Shown: in pieces, positions 42,450 through 51,382 of the stretch | Layout of the letters: every line of letters begins with the position of its first letter | Numbering within the stretch: the first letter of the stretch is position 1 | From: Dakarella massiliensis | GTDB lineage: Bacteria > Pseudomonadota > Gammaproteobacteria > Burkholderiales > Burkholderiaceae_F | Assembly: GCF_001182045.1 (NCBI RefSeq) | Contig: NZ_CVTY01000006.1 | Location: 521,376-585,375, forward strand | Length of the DNA: 64,000 nucleotides | Direction: 5' to 3' | Notes under the pieces: model-generated | What the model was told of the DNA's origin: nothing | Database searches by the model: none | The model's input: only the letters and a program-made list of their open reading frames with translations | Program-made: the position numbers and the translations under genes

Positions 42450-43126
42450 CAATGGAAAATCTGAACCCGAAACTGAATCCTCTCGTCAGAATTGTGGACG
42501 ATGATGAGAGGGTCCGGCAGTCTGAAGCGTTTGTGCTGAGGCTCTCCGGCTGGGACGTGAAGGAGTACGAGAGCGCCGAGCGGTTTCTCGAGTCGGATGA
42601 CAAGGAGCGCTGCGGGTGCCTTGTTCTCGATATCCGGATGCCGGGGCTGAGCGGAATAGAGCTTCAGAAGGAACTGATCCGGCAAGGGCGCACGATCCCG
42701 ATCCTCTTTCTCACAGGCCACGGTGATCTGGATATGGCAGTTGCCGCGCTGAAACGCGGGGCAGCTGACTTTGTGCAGAAACCGATGCGTTCGGAGACAC
42801 TCACCGAGTCCGTGAAGCGGCTTGTCGCGTGGCATGAAGCCGTCTGCAGAAAGAGGATTGAAGCGAAAGCCGCGGCTGATAAGCTTCGGACACTCACGCC
42901 GAAGGAACTCGAAATCTGCCGCGAGGCCGCATCTGGGCTTCATAACAAAGAGATCGCCGAGAAACTCGGTGTCACCGAACAGACCGTGAAGATTCATCGC
43001 TGGAACGCGACCAATAAGCTTGAGGTGAAGAGCGCGGTGGAAATCGCTGAACTCCTTAAAAAAGCGGATGAAGCCGGGAAACCTGAAATTTTCCCGATCA
43101 CCGGCGGACTGAGTGAGGATGAATGA
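42446..43126 (+). CDS. LuxR/FixJ-type response regulator (module 3)
   Basis: A 226-residue regulator: receiver with acidic pocket DDD, phosphoacceptor Asp62 in VLDIRMPGLSG, switch Lys in DFVQKPMRS, and a C-terminal LuxR-type helix-turn-helix (LTPKELEICREAASGLHNKEIAEKLGVTEQTVKIH). Start overlaps the kinase stop, and its own stop overlaps the next gene, indicating coupled translation of kinase, regulator and flavoprotein. It should control the two downstream flavoproteins. Confidence 0.9.
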   Translation: MTMENLNPKLNPLVRIVDDDERVRQSEAFVLRLSGWDVKEYESAERFLESDDKERCGCLVLDIRMPGLSGIELQKELIRQGRTIPILFLTGHGDLDMAVAALKRGAADFVQKPMRSETLTESVKRLVAWHEAVCRKRIEAKAAADKLRTLTPKELEICREAASGLHNKEIAEKLGVTEQTVKIHRWNATNKLEVKSAVEIAELLKKADEAGKPEIFPITGGLSEDE

Positions 43127-44451
43127 TGGAAATCGCCTCTTCACGGAGAAAATTCATCATGGCGGCCGAAAACGGTCTCCGCGTTCTGGTTCTCGAAAAA
43201 GAGGAGCATATCGGCGGGAGCACAAGGATCTCAGGCGGCTTTTATTCCTGCGTCGACCCGGGCCGTCAGAACGCGCTGAGGATCCGGGATTCAGAGCCCT
43301 TTTTTCTCAGTCAGGTTCTTCAGAGCGGCGGAGGCCACTCGGACCCGGCGCTTGCCCGGACTCTGGTGTTCGGCGCGACCCCGATGCTCAGGTGGCTTGA
43401 GTCCCAGGGGATGAAATTCATGCCTTCTGTCACCGAGGCTTATGGCGCTGAGTGGCCGAGGGCCCATAAACCCCTGATGCCAAACGGCGAAGGCTATATC
43501 CGGACGCTCAGTAACCGGGCGTCCGCTCTTGGCGCGGAAATCAGGACGGGGACCGCCGCGGTGGCACTTCTTCAGTCTGACGGCCGAGTAACCGGGGTCA
43601 GGGTGAACGACCGAGGCACTCTCAGAAATCTGAACGCGAAAAAGGGCGTGATTCTCTCGAGCGGCGGCTTCGGCGCCAACCGGGAAATGATTCACCGCTT
43701 TGCGCCTAAATACGATGGGCTCACCACGAATGCCGCGCCGGGATCTACCGGAGAAATGATTCTCGAAGCGGAAAAAATCGGTTCCTCCCTCACCGACATG
43801 GATCGGATTCTCTGCAACCCCGGAGCCCCCGAGGGAAGGACGCACCACGCCCGTTTCCACATGATCGTGGATCAATTTATTCTGGTGAATCATCAGGGGA
43901 GGCGTTTTATCCGGGAGGACGCGCATCGGAATCAGCTGACAGACGCCGTGCTTAAGCTTCCTGAGCGGTACGCGTACACCGTGATCGACGATCGGGCATT
44001 CCGGAATCTCAGCATCCTCATGCAGAAAGAGGCGACGCTCGCGATTGAGACGGGGGACGCCTGGTGCGCGGACACGGTTCCGGAACTCGCCTCGCTCATG
44101 GGACTCCCGAAGGGAAATCTCGCACGGACCGTGGAGCAGTACAACCGCTCCGTCAAAACACGTCAGGATCCCCTCGGAAAAGCGGCTTCCGCGCTGAAAT
44201 CCCCGATTCTGAAGCCTCCGTTCTGGGGGTGCTACGCCGGCATGTCAACGCTTTACACGCTTGGGGGCGTGAGGATTTCACCTCAGGCCCGCGTCCTTAC
44301 AGCGTTGGGAAAGCCTATCCCGGGACTCTGGGCCGCGGGCGAAGTCACGGGCGGGGTTCATGGCGTTAACCGTCTGGGAGGCTGCGGAATTCCGGATGGA
44401 TTGGTTTTCGGGCGGATCGCGGGGCTGGATGCGGCAGGGATAAAGTCCTGA
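43123..44451 (+). pseudogene. FAD-dependent reductase lacking its Rossmann motif (module 3)
   Basis: A flavoprotein whose Tat start (SSRRKFIMAA) runs directly into ENGLRVLVLEKEEHIGGST. The rest of the signal and the GxGxxG nucleotide-binding strand, about 40-50 residues in relatives, are gone while the frame is kept. Without it FAD binding is unlikely. Downstream it looks normal: GGFGANREMIHRF, GRRFIREDAHR with Arg at the catalytic E+4 position, and GLWAAGEVTGGVHGVNRLGG. It overlaps the regulator stop by four bases. The most likely reading is a decayed paralogue in a module whose second flavoprotein (44565) is intact. Confidence 0.8.
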
Positions 44452-44564
44452 TTTTCACGCATCTAAAACTTTTGTTTAAGGATTTTCAGACGCCGCGAAA
44501 CTAGATTTTCTCTATAGAGCAAGGAACTCGAAAAACAGTTCCTCTATTCACTAAGGAGAGAATC

Positions 44565-46067
44565 ATGACCGTTAGTATCAACCGCCGGAATCTGCTTGGA
44601 GCCTCTATTACCGCGGGTCTCGCCGCCGCGGCCCCTGCCGCTTTTGCCCACCCGGCAGCAAAGATGCCCGCCAAATGGGATGAAACCTTTGATGTGGTCG
44701 TTATAGGCTCAGGATTCGCCGGACTCTCAGCCGCGATTGAAGCAAAGACCGCGGGCGCGAATGTCGTGGTGTTTGATCAGATGCCGATTCCGGGCGGAAA
44801 CTCCATCCTTTCAGCGGGCGGCTTCGCGGCTCCGGAGAACGACATGCAGAAGAAAGCCGGCATTCAGGACAGCCCGGAACTCCTTCTCAAAGACATGCTG
44901 AGAGCAGGCGGCAACCTGAATCAGGTGCAGTGCGCGAAGGTCGTGGCTTACGGCGCTTATGACTCGTACCGGTGGGCGACGGATTTCATCGGTGTGAAGT
45001 GGGACCGTCTCGGTTTCCAGGGCGGTCACTCCGTTGCCCGTTCCTGCAGTTTTAAGAATGGCACCGGAGCTGACATCATCGGGCCGATGCTCGATAAGTG
45101 CAAAGAACTGGGGATTCCGGTCCGGCTCCGAACCAAGATGACCAATATCGTGACGGACGATAAGGGCGCGGTGCTTGGGGTTGAGATTCTCAAAAACTTC
45201 CGGTTCCCGAACCAGAAGTCCGGCAAACCCGCTGCGGTCCGCGCGCTCCGCGGCGTGGTGCTCGGCGGCGGCGGATTCTCCCAGAACATCAAGATGCGCA
45301 TGATGCAGGACCCGCGGCTCACGTCGGAACTGGGTTCCACCAATCAGCCTGGTGCTGACGGCGCGGCCCTTCAGGCCGCCGAACGGATCGGCGCCGGTAC
45401 GACGCTGATGGATTGGATTCAGCTCGGCCCCTGGACGAGCCCGGACGAAGTAGGTTTCGGTGAATGCCCGAAATTTGTCGAGGCGTCTGTTGGCTACGGT
45501 CTCATGGTGGATCCGCAGACCGGGAAGCGTTTCGTCCAGGAAACCGGCAACCGCAAGGTCCGCGCGGACGCCATCATCGCGACCGGTCACCCCTCGATCA
45601 TCATGATTTCGGAAAAGAACATGAAGAAGCATGTGCCGCAGAGCACGGTGGACGCGGGTGTCAAGAATGGCTCGATCAAGCGGCTCGAGGGGCTAGACGC
45701 GGTGGCTGCCGCCTATAAGATCGATCCCGCGGCACTGAAGGCTACAGTCGCACGTTGGAATCAGGCGATCCAGAACCGGGCTGATCCGGATTTCCACGCC
45801 ATGATCTTTAAGGACGCGGAGCCGAACGAAGGCGTGTTTTACGCCTGCCGCCTCTGGCCTCGGGTGCACTACTGCATGGGAGGTCTGACCGTGACCCCGA
45901 AGGCCGAAGTGATTGACACTGACTTCAATATCATCCCGGGTCTCTTCGCTGCGGGTGAAATCTGCGGCGGTGTCCACGGCATGGTGAGACTCGGAACGGT
46001 GTCCATCGCGGACTGCGTCGTGTATGGCAGGGTCGCCGGAAAGAGCGCCGCGGCGCACCGGGCCTAG
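44565..46067 (+). CDS. Tat-exported FAD-dependent reductase, fumarate-reductase-like active site (module 3)
   Basis: A 500-residue flavoprotein: Tat signal (INRRNLLGASITAGL), FAD motif GSGFAG at 48-53, GGFSQNIKM, and C-terminal GLFAAGEICGGVHGMVRLG. The catalytic position (E+4 in GKRFVQETGNR) is Arg330, as in flavocytochrome c3, and the substrate loop GGHSVARS at about 153-160 is present. Of the intact reductases in this window it best fits a fumarate or other unsaturated dicarboxylate or tricarboxylate substrate. No dedicated cytochrome gene is adjacent. It has its own 113-bp leader and a GGAGAGAATC ribosome site. Confidence 0.88.
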   Translation: MTVSINRRNLLGASITAGLAAAAPAAFAHPAAKMPAKWDETFDVVVIGSGFAGLSAAIEAKTAGANVVVFDQMPIPGGNSILSAGGFAAPENDMQKKAGIQDSPELLLKDMLRAGGNLNQVQCAKVVAYGAYDSYRWATDFIGVKWDRLGFQGGHSVARSCSFKNGTGADIIGPMLDKCKELGIPVRLRTKMTNIVTDDKGAVLGVEILKNFRFPNQKSGKPAAVRALRGVVLGGGGFSQNIKMRMMQDPRLTSELGSTNQPGADGAALQAAERIGAGTTLMDWIQLGPWTSPDEVGFGECPKFVEASVGYGLMVDPQTGKRFVQETGNRKVRADAIIATGHPSIIMISEKNMKKHVPQSTVDAGVKNGSIKRLEGLDAVAAAYKIDPAALKATVARWNQAIQNRADPDFHAMIFKDAEPNEGVFYACRLWPRVHYCMGGLTVTPKAEVIDTDFNIIPGLFAAGEICGGVHGMVRLGTVSIADCVVYGRVAGKSAAAHRA

Positions 46068-46192
46068 ATCTAGGTTCCTCGCGAGAGCATGAGCGTTCGG
46101 GGAGATATGCCCGGAAGCGACACAGTTTCATGCCTCTCGTAGCAGAAACTGCCGGCGACCCCTCTCCTCAGCCGGCAGAGCGGTAATGAAAT

Positions 46193-46231
46193 CGCCCCAG
46201 AGCGCTGAAGCCCTGGGGCGGTTCCATTTTT
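46193..46231 (+). terminator. Terminator after module 3
   Basis: CGCCCCAG at 46193-46200 and CTGGGGCG at 46213-46220 pair, followed by GTTCCATTTTTG. A second hairpin, CTGCCGGC/GCCGGCAG, lies just before it (46150-46177). Confidence 0.7.
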
Positions 46232-46320
46232 GTCATCCGGCTCCGTCTCCGAGAGGCCGGTGGTTCCTTCCGTCCGGCCGGCAAGAGTTTCAGGGGGACA
46301 GCCGAATCGGAGGAACGTTC

Positions 46321-46536
46321 TTAGGCGTGTTCCAGCGCCATTTCGTCCGGAACCTCATGGTCCGACGCGAAAAAGCGGTAGATCGCCTGTTCGACAGAGT
46401 GTTCACAGTACTTCTTCAGGCCGCGGGGTCCGCGGGAAGGGGAAGTTCTGTTCGGCAGCTCCGGGAGCGGGCGGTAGTCGCCCGCAGCCAGCCGATAAAA
46501 CTCCATCTCAAGCCGGAGGTTATTTTTTGTTTTCAT
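46321..46536 (-). CDS. Small hypothetical protein
   Basis: A 71-codon frame from an ATG at 46536, with codon use like the genes around it. The product begins MKTKNNLRLEMEFYRLAAGDYRPL, has a Pro/Ser/Arg-rich middle and ends ASDHEVPDEMALEHA. No signal peptide or known domain. The ribosome site is weak. Opposite-strand frames here look less gene-like. Not recognised. Confidence 0.4.
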   Translation of the reverse strand: MKTKNNLRLEMEFYRLAAGDYRPLPELPNRTSPSRGPRGLKKYCEHSVEQAIYRFFASDHEVPDEMALEHA

Positions 46537-46584
46537 TTTTATGACATCAAAAGCTTGTTCAAAGCATCGGGGGCAGTCTGCCAC

Positions 46585-47190
46585 AGGTTTCTTAAATTTG
46601 CGAGACTATTTTGAGACGGCTTATTTTTATGAGAACGATAAAAAAAGATACAGGGCTTTTTTCAGTCGTTTAAATGGTTTGACGTGATTAATAAACCTTT
46701 TGGGTAGTACTAGGTAGATATAGCTTGAGTCCTTTGCAAGTTATGTTGGATATTCAAAAAGAGAATAACGAAAAGCGTTTCTCAGATCGCCCGAGTGACT
46801 GAAATCTGATCCCGCTGGCCTTCAAATTCTGACAGCTTCCCCGGGTTTCCTGCCCTTATTTGTCAACCTGAAATAGTTAACTGAAATTAACTCATCTATT
46901 TTTGAAATTACGGAAAAGTTACTAGCTCTCCGATTTCCCTGTTGCCGGAAGGCAACAGAATTCTGTATTTATTTGCGAAATCGGAAGCGACACGAAATAA
47001 TGAGTAAAGATTCCATAATTACCGTAATCCTTACTTCGGTCCATCTGTCAACTTGAAGAACAACCAAAAATAAACAGGTGAGGCGAAAAAGTCAGAATCC
47101 ATCCCTCTCAGCAATTCCCCTTGAAGGGCAGTTTCTGACCCGAGGTGAGTCTTTAATCCGGCTCAACACACCATTGGACGAGTATTCACC
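46585..47190. other. AT-rich intergenic region before the autotransporter passenger
   Basis: About 600 bp without a supported gene. GGGTAGTACTAGGTAG at 46702-46717 contains the TAGGTAG core and a second GGTAG ten bases upstream. An imperfect stem GTTGCCGGAAGGCAAC at about 46941-46956 is also visible. The long distance to the next gene suggests a complex promoter, but no clear -35/-10 pair was identified. Confidence 0.4.
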
Positions 47191-48843
47191 ATGAAGCAGA
47201 GAAAAACCTATGCCCTGAAGGGGACGAAGGCGGCGGCAGCGGTCGCCGCGGCGCTTTTCGCGATCGGCGCGGCGCACGCGTCGGAAGTCACGTATACCCA
47301 GATAGGCACATCGATCAACGCCGCCGGGACTGACGCGGTCGTGTCTTATACCGATCAGACGGATACCGCTGCGGTCGGATCCCTCGCGCCGGTTGAGGCA
47401 GGATCAGACACGGACGCCGCGACAGGCATCACGCTGACCCTTAACTCCCTCACGGTCACGAATACCGTGTCCGCCGCGAGCTCTGGAATCAGTCCTTACG
47501 GCATTTCGTCCGCGAACAGTCTCACCGGGACGTCGACTGGCTCGACAACGGGAGGCGTTCACCTCGCGGTGGCGGGAGATGTGAATGTGACGACAGTCGG
47601 GGATTCGCTCGTCACGGGGTCAAACAACAATATTGACGGCACGATCGGCGGGAATCTGACGGTGCGTTCGACTGAAGGGGGCGCCGCGATCCTCGGGAGC
47701 GCCGGAACGACGGATCGGTACGTGTACCGGGGCGTCGACCTCACGCTCTCAGGCGGCACCGTGTCGATCACGGCGGATAAGGGCTACGGCATTGAAACGA
47801 ATGCCGCTTCAGCGATTGTTCAGATCGCCGGGGCCGGGACCACGACAGTCACGTCAAGCAGCACTTTCGCTATTCGCGCGGACAGCGGCATCGTGAATCT
47901 TTATGGTACGGGGGAAGACCACGACGGCGGCACGGTGACGGCTGAGAGTCTTCAATCCGCTGCCGCGGCAATCATGTCGGATTCGGATGGCACTGTCACG
48001 ATTGACGCTGGCAGCGTGACCGTGAAAGACACCGCCGCTTCGTCCGCCGCGATTAAAGTCACCGGTCACGGGCTGGTTAGCCTGAAAGCGAACGATGCTT
48101 CGGGCACCGGAGTTCAGGTGCTCAATAATTCCGACTCTCCGACGATTTACGCGTCAGACGAAGGCAGCGTCGTTATTCGGGCGGACGGCGCCCCAATTCA
48201 GGTGATCAACCAATCCGGCGGCCAAGTGATTCTCTCTGATAATGCCGATCCTTCGACCGGCGTCACGATTAACGGGGATCTCCAAGCATCAAGCGTCCAG
48301 GTGGTTGGGAACGTGACAGCCAGCAATGATTCCCGCGTCGCCATTCACGAAAGCGGAGCGGGTTCCTACCTGAAAGCGAATAAGATCACGGCATCCGATA
48401 GCTGGGTATACCTGGTGCTGACGGGAGACGCTGCGTACACGTCGCAGACCGGCGGCACGTCAGAAGTCTCGGTGGACGGAACAGGAGGCCGTTTCCTCCT
48501 TCAGGAGCAGGATACGGCGTCGAGTCTCGCGGGTATCAGCCTGACCTCGGGAGCAGGAGCCATAGTGATGCTCTCCGGCACGTCGACCCTCACCGGGAAC
48601 GTGACCGAGTCAGGCTCGGGGACCCAGCTGCAGGCTGACTTCGGGACCGGCACCGCGTGGACAGGCGACCTCTCGGCGTCGGACGGCGCGTTGGCGACTG
48701 TGACGCTCGCCGGCACCTGGACCGGTTCCTCAACGCTTTCAGGCGGCACCGCGGATCTCATGTTCACGGACCCCGCGGGTATCTGGAAAGCGGAGAAGAA
48801 CGGCGTCGGCCGCCGCAGCTATCGGCTGACGATCCTGAAGTAA
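47191..48843 (+). CDS. Autotransporter-like passenger protein lacking a beta-barrel
   Basis: A 550-residue protein with an extended signal peptide (basic start MKQRKTYALKGTK, hydrophobic AAAAVAAALFAIGAAHA). The mature part is rich in Thr, Ser, Gly and Ala with beta-helix-like repeats such as GTVSITADKGYGIETN, GLVSLKANDASGTGV and GSVVIRADGAPIQV. The last residues (SGGTADLMFTDPAGIWKAEKNG, then RRSYRLTILK) depart from the pattern, and no roughly 250-residue outer-membrane barrel follows. Related autotransporters end in a barrel, so this one is probably truncated or relies on another anchor. A terminator follows closely, so the end is not a window artefact. Confidence 0.72.
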   Translation: MKQRKTYALKGTKAAAAVAAALFAIGAAHASEVTYTQIGTSINAAGTDAVVSYTDQTDTAAVGSLAPVEAGSDTDAATGITLTLNSLTVTNTVSAASSGISPYGISSANSLTGTSTGSTTGGVHLAVAGDVNVTTVGDSLVTGSNNNIDGTIGGNLTVRSTEGGAAILGSAGTTDRYVYRGVDLTLSGGTVSITADKGYGIETNAASAIVQIAGAGTTTVTSSSTFAIRADSGIVNLYGTGEDHDGGTVTAESLQSAAAAIMSDSDGTVTIDAGSVTVKDTAASSAAIKVTGHGLVSLKANDASGTGVQVLNNSDSPTIYASDEGSVVIRADGAPIQVINQSGGQVILSDNADPSTGVTINGDLQASSVQVVGNVTASNDSRVAIHESGAGSYLKANKITASDSWVYLVLTGDAAYTSQTGGTSEVSVDGTGGRFLLQEQDTASSLAGISLTSGAGAIVMLSGTSTLTGNVTESGSGTQLQADFGTGTAWTGDLSASDGALATVTLAGTWTGSSTLSGGTADLMFTDPAGIWKAEKNGVGRRSYRLTILK

Positions 48844-48866
48844 ACACTTTCAGTTTTACATGTCAG

Positions 48867-48900
48867 ATCCGTCCTGATTGATCGTCAGGGCGGATTTTTT
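48867..48900 (+). terminator. Rho-independent terminator
   Basis: ATCCGTCCTGA and TCAGGGCGGAT pair around TTGATCG, followed by six T. It closes the passenger gene. Confidence 0.85.
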
Positions 48901-49131
48901 GCGTCTCTGTCACCCGCGGTTCAGGAGAAAAAGCGAGCTGTTCTGAAGCATCCCCCTGTCTTCCCCCTTCAAAAGAAACGGTATTGCGATCCAGGGACAG
49001 TATTGACGAGGAACTCTGATTCATCCGTCATCAAAAATGCTACTTTTATTTCAGGAGACAAAGATTCCGAAGTTCCGGAAACCGCTGATAAATCAGGATG
49101 GTTACCGGATACCCGGAAAGGAGATGATCTG

Positions 49132-49749
49132 ATGGCAGAGACAGAAGAAAGTGTCACAGCCCCCGTGGCCGAAGTGACTGAACCCAAGGCGCCCGAAACG
49201 CCGGAAGTGCTGGATGAAGAAGGGGACGACGAAGACGAGGATGACGGCTTCGTAGAGGATGACGAGGAAGAGGGGATCAGTGAAGAAGAAAAGGAAGAAA
49301 CCGCGCATAAAATCGAGAAATTTGTGACGGATGAAATTCCCTCCCTTCGCGAATTCATCGTCAGCGACTGGAATGAATCCGGAAAATATAAGTCCGTCCT
49401 GGATCCCGATCCGGAAAAGCCTCTCCTCTTCGTGAACGACGAGGAAAAGAAAGCGTTCATTCCGTTCTGCGAGGAGCGTCTTCACCGCGTTCCTCTCGGG
49501 TATAGCGGGGAGTGCGGCCCCACCGAAGAGCTGCTCTGTCTCGCGATTGACCGCCTGAATGGACACGCGTGGGAAAGCTGCATGTGTTTTGGAGACTGCT
49601 ACGTGATCTCCGCGGACGGGAGCCCCACGATCAGTTACTGCGAAGGCTCAGACAACCTGCTGGGTCACTGGGGCATCAGTTACGGCGCAGTCGCTGAAGA
49701 AATCCGGGACGCGCCTCTCGTGAAGGGCGATACCGTCTATTGGTTCTGA
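49132..49749 (+). CDS. Hypothetical protein with acidic N-terminal linker
   Basis: A 205-residue protein from the ATG at 49132, which has AAAGGAGATGATCTG just before it. Residues about 20-60 are strongly acidic (runs of D and E) and probably disordered. The rest forms a compact domain with CEERLHRVPLGYSGECGPTEELLC, ESCMCFGDC and a closing GDTVYWF. Several Cys residues are notable in a protein with no signal peptide. No family was recognised. Confidence 0.6.
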   Translation: MAETEESVTAPVAEVTEPKAPETPEVLDEEGDDEDEDDGFVEDDEEEGISEEEKEETAHKIEKFVTDEIPSLREFIVSDWNESGKYKSVLDPDPEKPLLFVNDEEKKAFIPFCEERLHRVPLGYSGECGPTEELLCLAIDRLNGHAWESCMCFGDCYVISADGSPTISYCEGSDNLLGHWGISYGAVAEEIRDAPLVKGDTVYWF

Positions 49750-49854
49750 TCGCGAGAATCCCGTATCCGTTCGGTGAAACTGACCGGACGGCTTTTTTCT
49801 GGGCGGAGAGCAAGGCAGTAAATGAGACCGAATGCCTGACAATCGTTCATTCGT

Positions 49855-50024
49855 ATGGAAACACTGAAAACCATCGGCATGGTAATTTTTATCGTCGCGG
49901 TTCTTGGCTTTGGACTTGTATCAGACTCGGTCTCTTTTGGGTCGCCTCCGCCGCGAGCCTCATCGCGGTCCCCATCATCGCCGTGGTTTTCGTCCTGAGT
50001 CTCATATTCGGAAGGAAAGAGTAG
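49855..50024 (+). pseudogene. Small two-helix membrane protein, probably frameshifted
   Basis: The frame from ATG 49855 encodes a first hydrophobic helix (TIGMVIFIVAVLGFGL), then runs into a non-membrane tail ending at 49998. A neighbouring frame carries a second helix (LFWVASAASLIAVPIIAVVF) and a basic end (FGRKE) stopping at 50024. One base gained near 49940 would join the two into a protein of about 55 residues. Function unknown. A sequencing error is possible. Confidence 0.45.
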
Positions 50025-50120
50025 ATGGCGCGAATACTGCTGAAGAGGCGCCTTGCCCGCTATATCGCGACCGATCTCGCCGGCGTAGCGGTTGGTTTCC
50101 TCTTAGCGCTGATTCTTTGA
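50025..50120 (+). CDS. Candidate 31-residue membrane peptide
   Basis: A short frame starting one base after the previous stop, with GGAAAGAG eight bases before its ATG. The product is MARILLKRRLARYIATDLAG followed by a hydrophobic VAVGFLLALIL, a basic start plus one membrane helix. It is too small for homology by eye; coupling and ribosome site are the only support. Confidence 0.35.
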   Translation: MARILLKRRLARYIATDLAGVAVGFLLALIL

Positions 50121-50247
50121 TCGGGCGAACAGCTGTTTCAGGGCCACGCGGACATGTCTGCGGCCCTGAAACGTTTCGGCGGGGACTCTATCTCCGGAGA
50201 GACAGCGGGAGGGGGAGAGTGACTTTAGGGAAGTCTGATCCCCAGGA

Positions 50248-50709
50248 TTACCAACCCGTATGCGTCGTGTTCCCGAAACCGTCAGAAAAGGAATTGGAAT
50301 GGATGGAACGGTTCCCCACGCGGCCTGATGTCGTGGTGTTGCCAAATACGTCACTATAGGAATTCGTGTTCACGGAGCTGTCCCCGATACGGCCGGTCGT
50401 CGTGGTGTTGCCAAACCCGTCACTGTAGGAATTCGTGTTCACGGAGCTACCTCCGACACGGCCGGTCGTTGTGGTGTTGCCAAACCCGTCACTATAAGAA
50501 TTCGTGTTCACGGAACTATCCCCGATACGGCCTGTAGTCGTGGTGTTCCCGAAGCCGTCGCTGTAGGAATGCGTACTCACATAGTCGCCGTTCTGGTTAT
50601 AACCGCTGCAGTTGGTGTTGCCGAATCCATCGCTGTAGCAGTTAACGCCTGCGAGGGCACTGCCGCTAAAGCAGAAAGCTGAAGCTAAAACCAGAATAAC
50701 TTTTTTCAT
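50248..50709 (-). CDS. Secreted 23-residue-repeat protein A
   Basis: A 153-residue protein with a Sec signal (cleavage after ALA, residue 20). The mature part is about five tandem 23-residue units of the form SYSDGFGNTTTTGRIG followed by DSSVNTN, encoded by 69-bp DNA repeats. There is one Cys pair before the repeats (NCYSDGFGNTNCSGY). No known domain. A homologue with the same unit length but different residues (DAFGD in place of DGFGN) lies at 55101. Each copy sits next to a MazG-like gene. Function unknown; the regular Gly/Asn/Asp pattern suggests a beta-solenoid or calcium-binding-like repeat. Confidence 0.75.
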   Translation of the reverse strand: MKKVILVLASAFCFSGSALAGVNCYSDGFGNTNCSGYNQNGDYVSTHSYSDGFGNTTTTGRIGDSSVNTNSYSDGFGNTTTTGRVGGSSVNTNSYSDGFGNTTTTGRIGDSSVNTNSYSDVFGNTTTSGRVGNRSIHSNSFSDGFGNTTHTGW

Positions 50710-50837
50710 GGGATGGACTCCGTGTGTGTTTTATGAATAAAAACCATTACTGCAGTATAACGATTTTCTAACCCCACCCCCGATGCGGCTAATCAAAGGC
50801 TTCGCGGGGCGGCATTCAGTCAAAAAAGGAAACTCTG

Positions 50838-51182
50838 ATGAGCAGGAACACATTTGAGGACGCGGCAGCCAAAGCGATTCAGTTCCGGGACGACCGGGAG
50901 TGGAAGCCGTTCCATAACCCGAAGGATCTCGCGATCTCGGTGTCGCTTGAAGCCTCGGAGCTCCTCGAGCTTTTCCAGTGGTCCGGAGCGGACCTTGAAG
51001 CCGCCGGGAAGAAGCCTCAGATGGCGGAAGAACTCGCGGACGTCATGATTTACTGCATCTATATGGCGGACGCCCTCCATATCGACATACCGGACGCGAT
51101 CCTGAAAAAGATTGAAAAGAACGCGGCGAAGTACCCGGTCGATAAGGCGAAGGGAAATTCAAAGAAATACACGGAGCTCTGA
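50838..51182 (+). CDS. MazG-like nucleotide pyrophosphohydrolase (copy 1)
   Basis: A 114-residue all-helical NTP pyrophosphatase of the RS21-C6/dCTPase type. The metal-binding motifs are EASELLELFQW (E-x-x-E-x-x pattern, about residues 39-49) and EELADVMIYCIYMAD (about 64-78). It hydrolyses non-standard or excess (d)NTPs to the monophosphate. It is divergent from repeat protein A. A close paralogue is at 54560. Confidence 0.87.
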   Translation: MSRNTFEDAAAKAIQFRDDREWKPFHNPKDLAISVSLEASELLELFQWSGADLEAAGKKPQMAEELADVMIYCIYMADALHIDIPDAILKKIEKNAAKYPVDKAKGNSKKYTEL

Positions 51183-51281
51183 AAATCTCCCCCGTTCTTA
51201 CCGCCACTGAATCCCCCTCTCATGTGCCTAAAGAAGTTCGCGAACTTATTCCCTGACCTTTATCTCTGTTCATAATCACTA

Positions 51282-51307
51282 ATATCTAATACTTTTGTAT
51301 TGGATAT
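51282..51307. promoter_or_regulatory. Dyad upstream of the FMN/FAD reductase
   Basis: ATATC-T-AATAC, TTTT, GTATT-G-GATAT: an 11-bp-arm dyad with one mismatch and a 4-nt spacer, about 76 bp before the reductase ATG. A candidate operator; no regulator gene is adjacent. Confidence 0.5.
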
Positions 51308-51382
51308 AGGGCTTATTTGATAGAATTGTTGGCGGATTGTTAAGCCGGTCTGCCTTAAGACCGGCAAACAGAGGAGAGCAAT

